Source: Chitinophagaceae bacterium (GTDB lineage Bacteria; Bacteroidota; Bacteroidia; Chitinophagales; Chitinophagaceae). Taken from it: 6,125 bases of DNA. The stretch lies in assembly GCA_025963615.1 (NCBI GenBank), contig JAOQAL010000215.1, positions 1-6,125 of the forward strand, given 5' to 3'. The notes below the pieces were generated by a model, which made no database searches, was not told the origin of the DNA, and saw only the letters and a program-made list of their open reading frames with translations. The position numbers were made by a program, and so were the translations under genes. Each line of letters starts with the position of its first letter. Positions within the stretch are counted from its first letter, which is position 1. Positions 5,858-6,125 of this stretch are shown here, one piece after another.

Positions 5858-6125
5858 ATGAAAGGAATAAAAATATATTGCTTGCTTTTCGCTTTATTTT
5901 TTTCTGCAACCGCAAAAATGGCGGGCCAGGGGTTTTTAAAAACAGTTGGTAAAAAGATTGTTAACGCCCAGGGAGAAAATATACTGCTTCGTGGCATCGG
6001 TCTGGGTGGATGGATGTTGCAGGAAGGATATATGCTACGGCTTAACCAGGAGGGCCAGCAATATAAAATCCGCCAGCGGATAGAAGCCTTGCTGAGCAAG
6101 GAACAAACACAGGAGTTCTACGATG
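5858..6125 (+). CDS. Secreted GH5-like glycoside hydrolase, N-terminal part (cut by window edge)
   Basis: The first 89 codons of an exported hydrolase. The N-terminus is a signal peptide: KGIK, a hydrophobic run IYCLLFALFFSA (6-17), and plausible cleavage after ATA (19) or after KMA (22). The mature part begins with FLKTVGKKIVNAQGENILLR (26-45) and GIGLGGWMLQEGYML (46-60). This "never-forgotten first strand plus GLGGW" beginning is characteristic of GH5 (cellulase-superfamily) enzymes such as exo-beta-glucanases and beta-glucosidases. The catalytic glutamates and any C-terminal binding module lie beyond the window, so activity and subfamily are open. The start ATG is 10 bp after the GH30 stop, which implies co-transcription and probably action on the same polysaccharide outside the cytoplasm. 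Confidence 0.82.
   Translation, partial: MKGIKIYCLLFALFFSATAKMAGQGFLKTVGKKIVNAQGENILLRGIGLGGWMLQEGYMLRLNQEGQQYKIRQRIEALLSKEQTQEFYD

Noticed and set aside
5626..6099. 157-codon minus-strand open frame across the GH30/GH5 junction
   Set aside because: It is antisense to two genes with signal peptides and catalytic or family motifs, and its translation shows no domain.

Overview
The window looks like chromosomal DNA from a member of the Bacteroidota, most likely a Chitinophagaceae-type soil or plant-associated organism. This is inferred from four things: a promoter matching the Bacteroidota consensus (TTTG, 20 bp, TAnnTTTG) at 499-530; A-rich leaders without strong Shine-Dalgarno sequences; the ArsR/AHSA1-type SRPBCC/DoxX gene set; and secreted GH30 and GH5 glycoside hydrolases. 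No mobile element, CRISPR array, tRNA or rRNA was seen, and no gene-free stretch exceeds 300 bases.

Layout. (1) 1-429, minus: the N-terminal part of a CorA-type Mg/Co transporter, cut by the left edge and lacking an in-frame ATG. (2) 430-558: a divergent intergenic region with a clear promoter and two palindromic operator copies. (3) 559-2705, plus: a tight five-gene operon made of an ArsR-type repressor, an SRPBCC (AHSA1-like) protein, a second tandem SRPBCC paralogue broken by a one-base deletion, a four-helix DoxX-like membrane protein, and a third SRPBCC protein that overlaps the DoxX gene by 4 bp. (4) 2877-4262, minus: an AraC-family regulator followed by an isoprenylcysteine-methyltransferase-like membrane protein. 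This pair converges on the ArsR operon. (5) 4420-6125, plus: a secreted GH30 glycosidase and, 10 bp downstream, the start of a secreted GH5-like hydrolase that runs off the right edge.

How the parts work together. The ArsR-type protein probably represses its own operon by binding the GTAACC-N4-GGTTAC palindromes that sit on the promoter. SRPBCC proteins have a cavity for hydrophobic ligands, and DoxX-like proteins are small membrane proteins, so the operon may respond to or handle a small hydrophobic compound; the ligand is unknown. The GH30/GH5 pair looks like an exported beta-glucan-degrading unit, and the divergent AraC gene may or may not control it.

The most notable signals are the duplicated operator around the ArsR promoter and two places where one extra base would restore a family-typical reading frame (about 404-410 in corA and 1697-1701 in the second SRPBCC gene). 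The latter two raise the question of sequencing error versus real gene decay. I did not find a convincing new biological system; most genes belong to known families.
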